Shown here one piece after another: positions 35,001 through 45,875 of a stretch of DNA of 64,000 nucleotides (position 1 is its first letter; each line of letters begins with the position of its first letter). The notes beneath the pieces are model-generated. The model was not told the origin of the DNA, did not search any database, and saw only the letters and a program-made list of their open reading frames with translations. Source of the stretch: Patagioenas fasciata (Eukaryota > Chordata > Aves > Columbiformes > Columbidae); assembly GCF_037038585.1 (NCBI RefSeq), contig NC_092520.1:151217104-151281103 (forward strand). The letters run 5' to 3'. A program made the translations under genes and the position numbers.

Positions 35001-38000
35001 TCCTTTTTTGAGGGAAAAATCTAAAGGAGTAATGGAGTTATAAAAGGAAGTATGTTGGTTTTATATGATTAGAATTGTTTTATCTTACCCAGGGGTATCC
35101 TTAATCCAAAACCAGACTAGTACATTACTCCTGCAGACTGTATTTTCCCAAACATCTTCAATGCATGTAAAAAGTTACGACTTTATCACTACCTAAAGGC
35201 CGATGGAGTCTGTGGGAGATGCCATGCACTGGGCCACCACCAACCTGCTTACTAAGCCTGTAACTTGCCCTGGTACATTTGTGTTGTCAAAATATGTAAT
35301 CTAATATAAGCAGGGGGAAAATGATTGTCAATCAGAAATCCTTTCCTCCCTCAGAGAAACAAACATGATATCCTGCCTGCCTTGCTGATAACTTCTTCAG
35401 AATGCACTGGTGGGAAACAACTGATAAAAATCACAGGTCCTGGCTTTTCCTTAGTGGGACAGAAACATATTTATTTTCTCCATAGACTCAGCTGGCGTAT
35501 AAGCCTCTTTCAGAAATGCAGAGGCGGAGGGTGGTTTTATCAAGCAGAGTTTAAGGGAGCCAGTAATTGCAAGACTATCTAGTTGGAGGTGATGGCTTGC
35601 ATTTAGGACAGAGCGAGCATCTGCCACAACGCTGTCCTCTGACAAGCTGATAGCCTTCATCCCACCCAAAGCCTTGCCTCAGCAACAGCTCGCCTCCCTC
35701 TGCCAGTGGCCACCTCAAGAAGAGTTTGTAATAAATTTCTTAGGCCATGGGTGGGCAAACTGAAGCCATCACAGCAAGCTGTAGAGCCGGCTGCTTGCAC
35801 ATAGATGGGTTTACCAGTCTGACCATGCCTGATGTTTATCTAGTACTGGAAGGCTAAGCAGGTTCAGACAGAAATACTTTTGACCGTGCTTCATCCTTCA
35901 ATCAAGTATATTGTTCCCCTCTATAACAGCTACAGATCTTTAATAATGTTTTGTATTTGATGTCTTGCCCCCCATCCTCACACAGCAATCTGCTCTATTA
36001 TATGGGAGAGGTGAGTTTGATTTGTGCTCTTATTATCTTCTTCCAGGAGGCTTCTGTGGATGGAATTAAAAACCTCCCTCCCACAGACATGAAATGTGAT
36101 CTGGTCCAAACTCATAAACTAAGACATGAGTCCCTCCATCCTGCCCATAAAACAGACCCTGTTCCCCCAGCATCTGCCTGCTCTTTTGCACTCTAAGGAC
36201 CCTCTTCCAGTGGCTGCTGTTTCGTTTCTTCTTCACTCTCTTAATTTCTTTGCTTGAAACAATTTTAGAAAGCAAAACTCTACATAAAGAGATGCTCTTA
36301 CCACATTAAGGATGAGATTTTACATGCTCAACAGTCAGAAAAACTCAGAGTTAAGGTTTCCACAGCAACTTGGGTTCTGCCCTCATGTGCTTTACAATAA
36401 GGGCTGTGGTGCCATTTTCACAGGACACTGGGCAACCCCAGCTCCTGTTTAGTAATCCGTGCAACCAAAGGCGATTGAGCTGGACCATGGCAGGGGTGGG
36501 CAGCATTTCAGGAAGGTGGTGGGGAGCACACGGAAGTGGGAAACACCGTAGCATCACCCTAGAAACCAGGAATGCAGGGAGCATCTTGAAGGTGCCGATC
36601 CAGCTGCCAGAGCGGAGATGGTGTGCTGCAGCTTGGTGGGGAGGGGAGAGGAAGTTTCGTGTGGGAAGAGCTGGGGAAAGCAGACTTTTCCACTCCTTTC
36701 CTGGCCTCAGCCCTGGCCGAAGGGCAGCTCCCACCAGACACACACGCCGGCGGAGAGCACCTGCCTGAAGACGAGAGCCGAGCAGGGCTGTTCCCACCAA
36801 CCCTGCAAGCACCAAGGGAAAAACCTCCCCATGGATCAAAAGGCTGTGCAAGCCTGTTCTCGCCACCCTGCACAGCATCGTTTCAGATAAGGATGGGTGG
36901 TTAGTCAGGCTCCCACCGCTTTCTCCCATTGTCCTGTGAGAACTCGGCTCCTCCAGCAATGAGTCCGCACAGGGCTTTGCTCCCTGCCTTTCAAATCTAG
37001 TTGTACAAACTTCTGGCTGTTTACTTAGCCTATGCTCTTGGGCTAGAAACAGCAATAAATCCCCACACCACCCAGCTCCTAAAAGCACATAAATCAAATA
37101 GTGGGGTTTTTTTTTTTTTTTTAATCATCCCCTTCCCTTTGAGACTGATTATTGATCCCTGTAACTATTGAAGATTTATAGCATAATAGTGATCCATCCT
37201 TGATAACTGGATAATTCCTACAGGTTCAGGGGCTTTTGCCATCAGTAGCTCATGCAGATGAAGCAAAGCTTCATAAATGCATCTTTTGCTTCTTTTCTGG
37301 AATGGGCCCTCACCAGTGATCAGGTGCAGACTACAAATAGCCTTCCATGTCATGTCATATATGCACTGAACGATGTTATTGCAATGCATATGCCCAAAGG
37401 GGCACAGCTAAAACGACCAGCTAAGGCTTATTTATTTTCAACTGTGGTTTTGCTTTCTCTTTTCCCATTTCTTTTTCCCCCATTTTGCTTTCTCCCACTA
37501 TATAATGCAGAAGCAAACGGTTTTGTCACCTTGTTTTTAAAGAGATTCTTTTTCCTGCTTCTCTTTCTGTTCTTGATGGGTAATTATACCCCTCTCCTCA
37601 CCGTAGTATCTGAATGTCTTCCAGTGGTGCATTAAATAGTGTGACTAACATCTGTCACATGTGGTTCATTCACTTTCTCTCTCTCTGTCGTCCCCTCTTC
37701 TTCTCCCCAAGGGGAGACTTGTAGCAGGAGCAGAGTGCTTTGTTTCTGTAGTGGGTTTTTATTCTTTTTTTCTTTTTTTTTCCCCTTGTAATGCACACAC
37801 TGCCGTATTTTTCCGTTAGATAAGGCAGTCGGAGGACACAGAGGGGAAGGTGATGGAGGTCCAGGCAGCCCTGAGTTCCCAGGGGAGTTGTCCCCGCAGG
37901 CTTGGCCATGGTGTCAGCTCCCTCACAGATGACTTCATCCTGGTGATGGAGAGCTCGGCTGGGCCGCTGGAGCTGTGCTGCCGGGGGGCACGGCCTTAAT

Positions 38001-41000
38001 CCCCGGGCTGCTGCTGGGAGGGTGTGGGGTGGTATTTTACAAATATCTGGAATGTCAGTGCTGTTTCCCTAAATATCTAGGGACATGCTTGTTGTGAGAT
38101 CTCGCTTTGGAGACAGTGGCCGCTATGTTGCATCTTGAGGAACAAAATGGTATTCTCCTATGTCATAATTGATTGTGAAGTAAATAAGCAAGGATTATTT
38201 TTTCTTTTAACTCTCACGGCAACATTCCTTTCTTTTCTCCGTCTCTTGGCCCACGATCTCCTGACTCTCGTAACAGCATCCTTTTGGAAGCTTACCAGGA
38301 AAAGAATACTCCAGGGTCTTGGCCTATAACTCATGTGTTTTGAATAGGAATGATTAAACCTTCTTTTGAGGGAAACAAACAAAAAGACTTCCTTCCAACA
38401 CACTCACACAGATGTATATGTACCTAAAAATGCAAACAGCAAGAATGCAATGCAGATACCTCTCCCCCTCAGCCCTTCCTGGTCAGGAATGCAGTAAGGT
38501 GAAGGAGGTGCAGCCTCTCGGAAACACTTCCATTGTTCCCTTCACATTCGCTGATCCACCCCGTCTCACATGAGAGCCCTTCCCTGCTTGCCATATTCCC
38601 TTGATACTTCCTTGAAACCACCCAACTATCCATCCGTTCCTTCCTCTGACATCTGCTTTCCCTCAGCTTGTCAGTGCTCAAGGGCAAAGAGGAGTGCAGG
38701 GAAGAGGTAGCCTGGGATGCACATGTTCAAGAGACTGGGAGAGTTTCCAGAAACTGAGAAGCAGAACAGATTGGGGCCTATTCCTGGCTAGAGACCTATT
38801 TCCAGACGGCCAAAAAACATTCCTAACCCCTAGACTAGTACCCGGGGATTAGAAGAAAATAGGAGGGGAAGTACCACAATGTGGCTGTTGTTTGTGTGTT
38901 TGCACATTATGTGCAGTGGCTTCTCTGCAAATTTGTGGTCATGAGCACAGAAGGGCAAGAAATGAAGGACAACATATTAAAATGAGTAAGTCTGAGCACC
39001 CAGGATTCAAGAGTTTTACATTTGTACTTGGCTCTGGCATGTGTTTGCTAAGGAAAACACTTAATTGGTCTCTGCCTCAGTTTCCCCTCTTCCCTTGGGG
39101 ACACCCTTGTAGTAGGGTCTGTCTTGTGTCCCTGTGCCTGCCACTCTGAAGTCTTGCTCTGACTTGTGGCTGCTATGCTTGGTTGGACAATTAATACAAA
39201 AGAAGAGGAACTTGATAATACTGCCTCTGAAGTCGTGTTCCCAAACAGGACCGTAGGGAACCAGATGATACACAGCTCCACCCTCCTAGGTGTATAGGAT
39301 GCCATGGACCCTAGCCTCAGCCAGAAGGGGATGTCATGCTACAGAAACACCACTGAAAACAAATACAACAGAGGGCTATTCCTGAGACAGTTCCGAAATA
39401 CCCAGTGCAATTGCTCGGGCTTTAGGGAAGTGAAGCTGCTTCAAAATCTCTTGCACATTATTTATGGGCCTCCTGGTGTTTTTTTCCTCATCATCACTCC
39501 CAGTAGAAATGGAAGGGAGCTAATGGGGAATCAGTTCTATCTGTGGAAGATGTAGATAAGTGACTTCTCACTGGATCTTATTTCTTCCATCGCATGTCGG
39601 GGCATTCGAGCCTCAGGTTATAAAAGGTCAAGAGCACTGGGTCTGGCACTACCTTCTCTTTCCCTTCTGGAACTGCTCAGACCTCTGTAGGAGATGGGTG
39701 GTAGGTGCCCTGGAGACTCAGCTCCCTCTGCTCTGCCCCTGGCTGTTGTTGGGGAGGGAAAGCAATACCATGCTAAAGGTCTGGCAGCTCCTCAGCTTCC
39801 CAGCCTGACCTCCTTCCCAGATCTGTAGGGCTTAGAGCCCAGACAGCTTCCACATGGAGGCCATACAAGCTCCCAAAGAGTTAAAAGGTCTCTATTTAAA
39901 AGCACACACCCTCACTGAAGAGCACTACAGTAAAACTCATCAAATTTCACTTAGGAAATGCTGTATCTAGGGTCCACCTCACCTGAATCCAGCCTTCTCC
40001 TCATGTGTTGGCATGGAGATACTGTCTTTAATTACATGACACCCTACACAATTTTTTTGCATGGGACCCAGCCCCTGGAGCGCCATGGATGACAGTGCCC
40101 TGTGAATGGATCATTACTCAATATTTTCCTTTGTCCTCATCACTCAGTGTCTGACTTCATGCATTATTTAGTGTGCTCTCTCCAGCCCCCTGCACACCAT
40201 GCAGAACTACATGCTTCCTCCTGGCCTTTTGGCAGGACTTTGTCCCAGGATCAATGGCCCCGGGTTGAGGAGAAAGGGCTTCCTCTTCCTGACACCACCA
40301 GCTGGAGGGGGAGCTAGGTTATTCCCACCCGCCTGTAAGTGATTAAATGGTAGGTAGCTGCTGAGCAGCCAGCTAACACCTGGTCCTGATAAAAAGTCTG
40401 CCAGCAGTTGTGGTAGGAGCTGCCTGCAGGGAGAGGAGCTTGTGCAAGGTGGTGAGTGATGCCTTGGGGAGCCATCTGAAGTGTGAGTTCCTGGGCAGCT
40501 ATAGGAGGCCTTGCCTGCAAGGGGAGAAGCTCTGTTAGCAGCCTGGCATTGGTGGGGAGGGAGGTGCTATCGGGCAAAGGACCTGTGTGTAGGGTTCATT
40601 GCCTCAGCCAGTGCCCAGGCTGAGACCAAACCCTTTGCATTAGGGCAGGAGGGTAAGTCATGGTTCCTTGTGTCCAAGGGTCCTGTTGGGACTGAGTCCT
40701 TCATGCTTCAGTGTGGTGGGTACCAGTGGGTTTCGAAGGGAGTCCTCAGAAAACAAGGATGGTGTTTAGATGAGGAGGCTGGGTTGGTTGTGGTTTTGTT
40801 TGGTTTGTTTGTTTATTTTGCTAGTGCAGTAACTTTAACATGATTAGTTTGCCCAGCTTCTTGCTCTGAGGCGAAGTAATGACTTTACAAATTACTTCTC
40901 TGCTGTTGAGAAGAGCCTGTTTCTCAGCTACCTGAATTCCTTGTCCTGTTCATGGGTACCTCAATGGATGAAATTAGGTCTTTCACTACAAAGTTTTGTC

Positions 41001-42177
41001 CCTTGCTGGAGGTACATTCAGCCTGGATGCTGAGGAGAAATAGGGACAGGTCACATAGATCCGCTTAAATTATTGTCTTCAACATATCTGTGCAAAGGAC
41101 CAGAGTGAGGGTACACAGAAAACTTCAATTTTGGTGATCTCTGACTCTGGTGTGCTGCAACCCACAAGCTCTTATATTGCTATGTGCTTGCTTTAGGTAC
41201 ACAATGATTAGGGCTCTGGAGCACCTCTCTTATGAGGAGAGATTGAGAGGGCTGGGTCTGTTCAGCCTGGAGAAGGCTGAAAGGGGATCTTATCAATGAT
41301 TATAAACATCTCAAGGGTGGATGTCAAGAGGATGGGACCAGACTCTTTTCAGTGGTGCCCAATGATAGGATGAGGAGTAACAGACACAGACTGAAATATA
41401 GGAGGTTCCATCTAAATGTGAGGAGAAAGTAAATGAGAAAGTTGGACGAGAATGATCCTGCTGGCTAAACAATGCTGTTATGAAGTGTTGTCAGGCTTGC
41501 AATCCCTCTTCACTCACCTGCTATCAAACTCAGTCACATTGTGCAGTTGTTTTCGGTAAGTCTCCAGCAAAATCCACTGGGAGCACTGGGCTGGCACTGG
41601 GTGAGGAGGGTGAGGCTTGGAAAAGCGAAACCGAACGGTGCCCATGTGTGTGAAGCAGATGTAGCAGTCAGGGAGGTAGGTAGCATTGTACACCAGCCAG
41701 TCCACGCTCAGGATGGCATAGTCATGCAGGTGTAAGACAGCACCTGGCGGGAGGAAAAGTATATCCTAATGAGACAAGGCAGCTGAGAAGAAGGAACTGA
41801 GGCTTAATGTGATAATAGTTTGAGTTTGCCCATCCAGGGGCATCTGGAAATGCTTCTAGATGTCTGAGTGACCTCTCCCAGCAGAGACTGTGCAGCTGCT
41901 CTGCCTCCCCTATGCTGGGGGATGTGGCCCCCTCCACATCAAACGCGGGGCAGGCAGAGCGTGACAGCTCCCTGGGAGTGGAGGGAGGTGGGAAATCAAT
42001 AGGGAGCTCTACTTCTCCACTGGGATGGAAAATGCTCTGAGTTATTAAAGGCTGTGAGCTGGCTCAGGCCCCACTGATTTAAAGAGGAACTCACACAGTA
42101 GGCAGCAGTTTACAAGGCATGCTAGCTGACTGGCAAACCTGAAGCAAGCCTCTGTATCCAGTTTCTTTGAACCCCAG

Positions 42178-42212
<35 letters not shown>

Positions 42213-44896
42213 ATCTAGACTGTGTCTCTTCTTTTATCTCTTTGAAACTCTTGCACACATCCAGATCCCAGACCATGACACAATGGGGAATTGCACTCAG
42301 GTGCAGAAGTACCATCTACTTCTATCCCTTATCAAAAGCATGCTCACTAGCATTGTACATCTGCTGCTGGCTGGCACCAAGGGCCTTTAGAATGCTCCGT
42401 TATTGTGCAGTATGTTGGCAACTGCCTGTCTTCCTGGCAGAGGAAGCATCCTCTGCATGCTCACCTTCTTCAGCCCATCCTTTTGTTTTGCTAAATCTCT
42501 CCTTTTGCAGAGACTTCTTACATTATTGGTGCTTGAACTAAACTTCACAGTCGTTAAAGGAAGATACTGTGAGAGCTAAAGTCTTACAGATGTGTATTTT
42601 GTTAGTCTAGGGGAGACCTCATAGTCAAAATAGTTTTGATGCCCTTAGGGGTAAAGGGAGAATGTGAGTAGGAGGAACAAGACAAAAGACTGGTATGCAT
42701 GTGACATTAGACAAACTTTGAGACTATATAGTGGGCTAATATAATACAGACTATAATGTCTATAATATCTCACTACAAAGAATCTCACTGTTAAGATGCT
42801 GAGCAGCTATTGTTACTGCTCTCACCAGAGCTAGTGTGACAGAATGGGCATGGTGCAGATATCTAGATCTTACACTCCTCTGTCTGGCAATGCCACCCTC
42901 TTTCCTATGTGAGCAGCAATAGAAATTACAATAGTGCTTGAAGCATCAAACATTTCCCAGGGGCTCTGATCAAGACTGAGGCCTCTAAGACAAGGTCCTA
43001 CTCAAGTAGTTGCAAGGATATCTGTCATCTTAGCCCTAAAACCTTACAGCTATTGCAAAGGATTCTGAGAACCCATTTTAGCATCTCCTGGATTGAAAAG
43101 GGGTTTTTTTGTTTGTTTTGATTCCTCCTTGGTATCAAAGATACTTCATTGAAGAGAGGGGTACTTTAAAATTCCTTACTATTCAATTTAGCAATGAAAG
43201 GGTAATGGTAACTCCGACATCCCAATCATTTATGGTAACAGATTAGGATACTGCAAGCCAGGGATCCCCATCCCACACCAGAGGCTGGGAGGGAGAAGCT
43301 GGGAGGTGATGAAGATGGCTCTTAGCCATGTGCCAGTGTCACAGCCTTACAGGTGAAAAATGCTTCTGTGGAGATGACTCCCAGATCCTCCAAAGCAGGC
43401 AACCAACCTGTTTTCAGGCAGCCACATGAGCAAGGCCATTGGACCCTGCATCTAAAGGGGGACTGCCTGGAAGGGTGGACACAGCGATCAGAGACACTGG
43501 AATATTGGCAATATCTGCTGCGTCTCCTATCATGCTTAAAGAAAGCACCTTGTTCAAATGCTTCCTTATTGAACCAGAGATGCAGGGGAAGAAGCTAGTC
43601 AGGTAGAAGTCAAGGCTTTCCTTCTGGGATCAGCTCAGCCTCCTGCTTCTCTACTGAACTGTCAGCAGCTCAGGGACATGGAGACAGCAGGCTTCCTGCT
43701 TCACAGCCTAGGTGGCTTGGATTTCCACTTGACTAAAAATACCCTCCACTCCTTTTCATCACAACCCGTAGTATTGAGCTTTCAAATGCTGCCTTGTCCC
43801 AGGCTGCTCGTCAGAGGATAAACAGGGTGATGTGACAAAGGTATTGGGCAATCTCATGCCATTAGATAATCTATAATGTTTCAAATGCCTTAAAAACTAT
43901 GCCTGTGCTGCAGTGTGCAGAAGCACCTTTTGGTATAGGGCATGGCAGCCCATTAGAACATAACTTGCTGCTCAACAAGGAAGAAATGACATCTCTAAAC
44001 TGAAGACAAGAGGAGACAAAGCACAGACTTTGACTTCAACATGTGAAAAAATTTGCAGTGTTGGAGGTAGTGCTTTCCCCCTTTGGTGTCCCCAGACTTT
44101 CCAGTAGACTTCGAGGCCTGCTACAGAACCACATCCACAAACATTTTTTGGGGAGTACAGCACTTTTGACTGAGAAGTGGACTACAACAAGGTTGGTAGC
44201 ATCTCTGTAGTATGTGTGAAAGAAGCAAAGGCACTGGCTGCAACATGCTGAACAAATATGAGTGTCAGTGACGTCTTGTTGGCTTGGCTTCCTCTGCCAT
44301 TTCTCCACACTTGAAAGGCTGAAGCATCCATATTGTAAGTTATAGCAAATGCTACAATTGCTGGAAGTGTGTATTCATCCAATCCATCCCCCTCTTCCTC
44401 TCTTCCCCTGCCCTGTCCCCAACCTCAGAGGCAGGGTTCTTCCTGGAACCCATCAAGGACTGTTTACAGCTCTTGTAAGCATGCCTGCAACCAAAGGTCT
44501 GCCACGTTTGTCCCAGCTCTGGCACAGAAAGCAAAAGGCGAAAGGAGGATGAATAAGATGAGCAACCCTTAGGCCAAGCCTACCTTTTGGCATGCGCTTT
44601 AAGATGCTGAAGACCATGCTCTGATCAATGAGGCCTTTTGCCCGAAAGAAGTGCATGCTTGGAGGAAACTGTCCTGTACTCATGGCTGTTGCAACCTCCT
44701 TCTTCTTGAGGTTTACGAGCTTTGTACTGAGCTGCTGTTCCTGTGTACTCAGCACCACATTGCCACCAGTCTGATGGGCTTTCTCCTCCTGCATTAGGGA
44801 ATCCCGGTCATGCCACAGTGGAGTGGGAAGGCAGACGGGAACCAAATTGAGGAGAAGGTATGCCAGCCTTATGTCTTGTCCAGTTGGAGGCTTCAT
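25911..44896 (-). CDS. ADA2: ADA2 (CECR1), secreted adenosine deaminase, whole gene of nine coding exons
   Basis: The exons are 44584-44896, 41518-41743, 34288-34498, 30777-30904, 29563-29653, 29164-29272, 28018-28175, 26946-27148 and 25911-26019. Joined they give 1548 nt, 515 aa plus stop (human 511). The enzyme deaminates adenosine and 2'-deoxyadenosine to inosines outside the cell (ADGF family). Residues 1 to about 27 are a signal peptide (hydrophobic [13 protein letters not shown]). Zinc and active-site residues are all present: H109 and H111 in LHLHD, H355 and E358 in FHAGET, H383 in RIGHG, D440 and D441 in SPDDP. The receptor-binding-like insert keeps its cysteine pair (C134 and C158). 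Sequons include N124, N173, N184, N296 and N377. All nine exons join in phase, so it looks functional. A non-coding exon probably lies upstream near 46.9-47.05 kb. Confidence 0.97.
26020..26945. other. ADA2 intron 8, nothing recognised
   Basis: 926 bp of unique sequence. No repeat or embedded gene was found. Confidence 0.6.
26946..27148 (-). CDS. ADA2: ADA2 coding exon 8 (SPDDP zinc motif)
   Basis: Residues 413-479 plus two bases of codon 480. The acceptor is CCACCAAG and the donor ATAAA|GTAAGT. It contains [11 protein letters not shown] and [11 protein letters not shown] with zinc ligand D440. Human has SSDDP; the second serine is Pro here. It ends with the family block [12 protein letters not shown]. 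Confidence 0.96.
27149..28017. other. ADA2 intron 7, nothing recognised
   Basis: 869 bp of unique sequence without an interspersed repeat. Confidence 0.6.
28018..28175 (-). CDS. ADA2: ADA2 coding exon 7 (RIGHG motif)
   Basis: Codon 360 is completed, followed by residues 361-412. The acceptor is TCTGCTCAG and the donor AACCAG|GTATGT, phase 0. It contains [11 protein letters not shown], with the active-site histidine H383, and EVCPISNQ. Confidence 0.96.
28176..29163. other. ADA2 intron 6, nothing recognised
   Basis: 988 bp of unique sequence, somewhat AT-rich around 28600-28760. Confidence 0.6.
29164..29272 (-). CDS. ADA2: ADA2 coding exon 6 (catalytic His/Glu)
   Basis: Residues 324-359 plus one base of codon 360. 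The acceptor is CCCCTAG and the donor ACTG|GTAAGT. It contains [10 protein letters not shown] and the catalytic [10 protein letters not shown] (zinc ligand H355, general acid/base E358). The intron to exon 5 is about 290 bp. Confidence 0.96.
29563..29653 (-). CDS. ADA2: ADA2 coding exon 5
   Basis: Codon 293 is completed, followed by residues 294-323. The acceptor is GCTCTTTAG and the donor GACCTG|GTAACT, phase 0. It ends with LAGFDL, the conserved barrel strand before the VG(D/H)ED loop. Sequon NVS at 296. Confidence 0.93.
29654..30776. other. ADA2 intron 4, nothing recognised
   Basis: 1.1 kb. Short overlapping frames exist on both strands between 30200 and 30620 but have no recognisable content. 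Confidence 0.55.
30777..30904 (-). CDS. ADA2: ADA2 coding exon 4
   Basis: Residues 251-292 plus two bases of codon 293. The acceptor is CATCCTGCAG and the donor CACAG|GTAGAA. It contains [20 protein letters not shown] and [11 protein letters not shown]. The family residues before the junction (human IIYSDHR) are changed to IIFAAHR here. Confidence 0.95.
31368..31450 (+). mobile_element. MIR-like SINE remnant in ADA2 intron 3
   Basis: GCTCTGTGACCTTGAGCCGT, then CATTTAGTCTTGCCCTGGTTTC and CAAACTGGGAAAAATAAT, follow the order of the MIR core and tail (TGTGACCTTGGGCAAGT, TCAGTTTCC, AAAATGGGGATAAT). The copy is old and diverged. Confidence 0.5.
32200..32520 (-). mobile_element. CR1 LINE, 5'-truncated, in ADA2 intron 3
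   Basis: The plus strand reads the reverse complement of a CR1 3' end: AGTTTGGGTTGGAAGGGACC, TCATCTAGTCCAACCCCCTT, CATCTACCACCTCTCTGGGC, GTAAAAAATTTCTTCCTCCT. It extends into the last codons of ORF2 and slightly beyond. It is in the same orientation as ADA2 and the same subfamily as the 14.4-kb copy. Confidence 0.9.
34288..34498 (-). CDS. ADA2: ADA2 coding exon 3
   Basis: Codon 180 is completed, followed by residues 181-250. The acceptor is TTTTTCTACAG and the donor CCTCCG|GTATGT, phase 0. It contains [20 protein letters not shown] and [12 protein letters not shown], which match the deaminase barrel of the family. Confidence 0.95.
39050..39095 (+). mobile_element. possible MIR-like SINE scrap
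   Basis: CACTTAATTGGTCTCTGCCT followed by CAGTTTCCCCTCTTCCC resembles the MIR segment CACTTAACCTCTCTGTGCCTCAGTTTCC. It is too short for firm assignment. Confidence 0.35.
41204..41432 (+). mobile_element. CR1 LINE internal fragment, plus strand, truncated at both ends
   Basis: It encodes [20 protein letters not shown] and then, after a frame break, the CR1 ORF2 segment around [12 protein letters not shown]. It stops within that coding part at about 41432 and lacks the 3' UTR and octamer tail. It is antisense to ADA2 and ends about 85 bp from coding exon 2. Loss of the 3' end implies a later deletion, because CR1 copies normally keep the 3' end. Confidence 0.85.
41518..41743 (-). CDS. ADA2: ADA2 coding exon 2 (zinc-binding HxH, receptor-binding-like insert)
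   Basis: Codon 105 is completed, followed by residues 106-179 and two bases. The acceptor is TCCCGCCAG and the donor AGCAG|GTGAGT. It contains LHLHD (H109 and H111), the NATY and NVTE sequons, and C131, C134 and C158. A CR1 fragment ends about 85 bp downstream in the intron. Confidence 0.95.
41744..44583. other. ADA2 intron 1 (between coding exons 1 and 2)
   Basis: 2.8 kb with a pure 27-base T run and no other repeat recognised. No embedded gene is supported. Confidence 0.55.
42182..42208. repeat. poly-T run, 27 bases
   Basis: The longest mononucleotide run in the window, inside ADA2 intron 1. On the minus strand it reads as poly-A. No adjoining retroposed sequence is recognised, although a decayed one cannot be excluded. 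Confidence 0.95.
44584..44896 (-). CDS. ADA2: ADA2 coding exon 1 (signal peptide and N-terminal dimerisation region)
   Basis: Residues 1-104 plus one base of codon 105. The ATG at 44896 is preceded by ACCACA and lies 13 bases inside the exon, whose acceptor (CCCCCTCAG) is at 44910-44911, so a 5' non-coding exon is required. The frame upstream of this ATG runs back across the acceptor and was not used. The family block [15 protein letters not shown] is present. The donor is AAAG|GTAGGC. Confidence 0.93.
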
Positions 44897-44909
44897 TGTG
44901 GTGCTGCAC

Positions 44910-44934
44910 CTGAGGGGGAATAGAATCACAGAAT
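44910..44934 (-). promoter_or_regulatory. splice acceptor of ADA2 first coding exon, partly built from a CR1 tail
   Basis: On the minus strand the acceptor reads ATTCTGTGATTCTATTCCCC followed by CTCAG. The first 16 bases are two CR1 terminal octamers (44919-44934). Only CCCCCTCAG lies between the end of the CR1 and the exon. The pyrimidine tract, and any branch site upstream, therefore fall in or overlap inserted CR1 sequence. Confidence 0.75.
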
Positions 44935-45875
44935 ATTAGGGATTGGAAGGGGCCTTGAAAGATCAAGTAGTCCAATCCCCCTGCCAGAGCAGGAACACTT
45001 AGATGAGGCTACACAGAAACATGTCCAGGTGGGTTTTGAATGTCTTCAGAGAAGGAGACTCCACAACCTCCCTGGGCAGCCTGTTCCAGTGCTCTGTTAC
45101 CCTCACTGAGAAGAAGTTTCTTCTCAAGTTTAAGTGGAACCTCTTATGTTCCAGCTTAAACCCATTACCCCTTGTCCTATCATTGTTTGTCACCGAGAAG
45201 AGCCTGGCTCCATCCTCGTGACACTCACCCTTTGTATATTTATAAACATTAATAAGGTCACCCCTCAGTCTCCTCTTCTCCAAACTAAAGAGACCCAGCT
45301 ACCTCAGTCTTTCCTCATAAGGGAGATGCTCCACTCCCTTAATCATCTTTGTTGCCCTACGCTGGACCCTCTCCAGCAGTTCCCTGTCCTTCTTGAACTG
45401 AGGAGCCCAGAACCGGACACTATTCCAGGTGTGGTCTCACCAGGGCAGAGTAGAGGGGAAGGAGAACCTCTCTCGAGCTACGAACCACCCCCCTTGTAAT
45501 ACACCCCAGGATGCCATTGGCCCTCTTGGCCACAAGGGCACAGTGCTGGCTCATGGTCATCCTGCTGTCCACCAGGACCCCCAGGTCCCTCTCCCCTACA
45601 CTGCTCTCTAATGGATCATTTCCCAACTTATACTGGAACCTGGGGTTGTTCCTGCCCAGATGCAAGACTCTACACTTGCCCTTGTTATATTTTATTAAAT
45701 TTTTCCCTGCCCAACTCTCCAGCCTGTCCAGGTCTTGCTGGATGGCAGTGCAGCCTTCTGGCATGTCAGCCACCCCTCCCAGCTTGGTGTCATCAGCAAA
45801 CTTGCTGATAGTACACTCTAGTCCCTCATCCAAGTCATTGATAAAATAATAAAAGAAAATTGGAGCACTAGCAGA
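44919..45875 (-). mobile_element. CR1 LINE, longest copy in the window (about 0.96 kb)
   Basis: The minus strand encodes the later part of CR1 ORF2: the reverse-transcriptase active-site box FADDTKLGG, then [20 protein letters not shown] and [13 protein letters not shown]. After a frameshift, [20 protein letters not shown] follows, then the 3' UTR and two terminal octamers. The frames do not join, so it is inactive. It lies immediately upstream of the first coding exon of ADA2 in the same orientation. Confidence 0.95.

Larger units (their letters stand above)
34499..41517. other. ADA2 intron 2, 7 kb
   Basis: The largest ADA2 intron. It holds a T run at about 37108-37122, T-rich sequence near 37760-37790, a possible MIR scrap at 39.06 kb and a plus-strand CR1 at 41.2 kb. 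A minus-strand 248-codon open frame (36351-37097) was examined and rejected as coding. Moderately GC-rich patches occur at 36.6-36.9 and 37.9-38.0 kb. Confidence 0.5.

Noticed and set aside
36351-37097. 248-codon open frame on the minus strand inside ADA2 intron 2
   Set aside because: It has no recognisable domain, no plausible promoter or splice context, and random-looking composition. It is the kind of chance frame expected in this amount of sequence.
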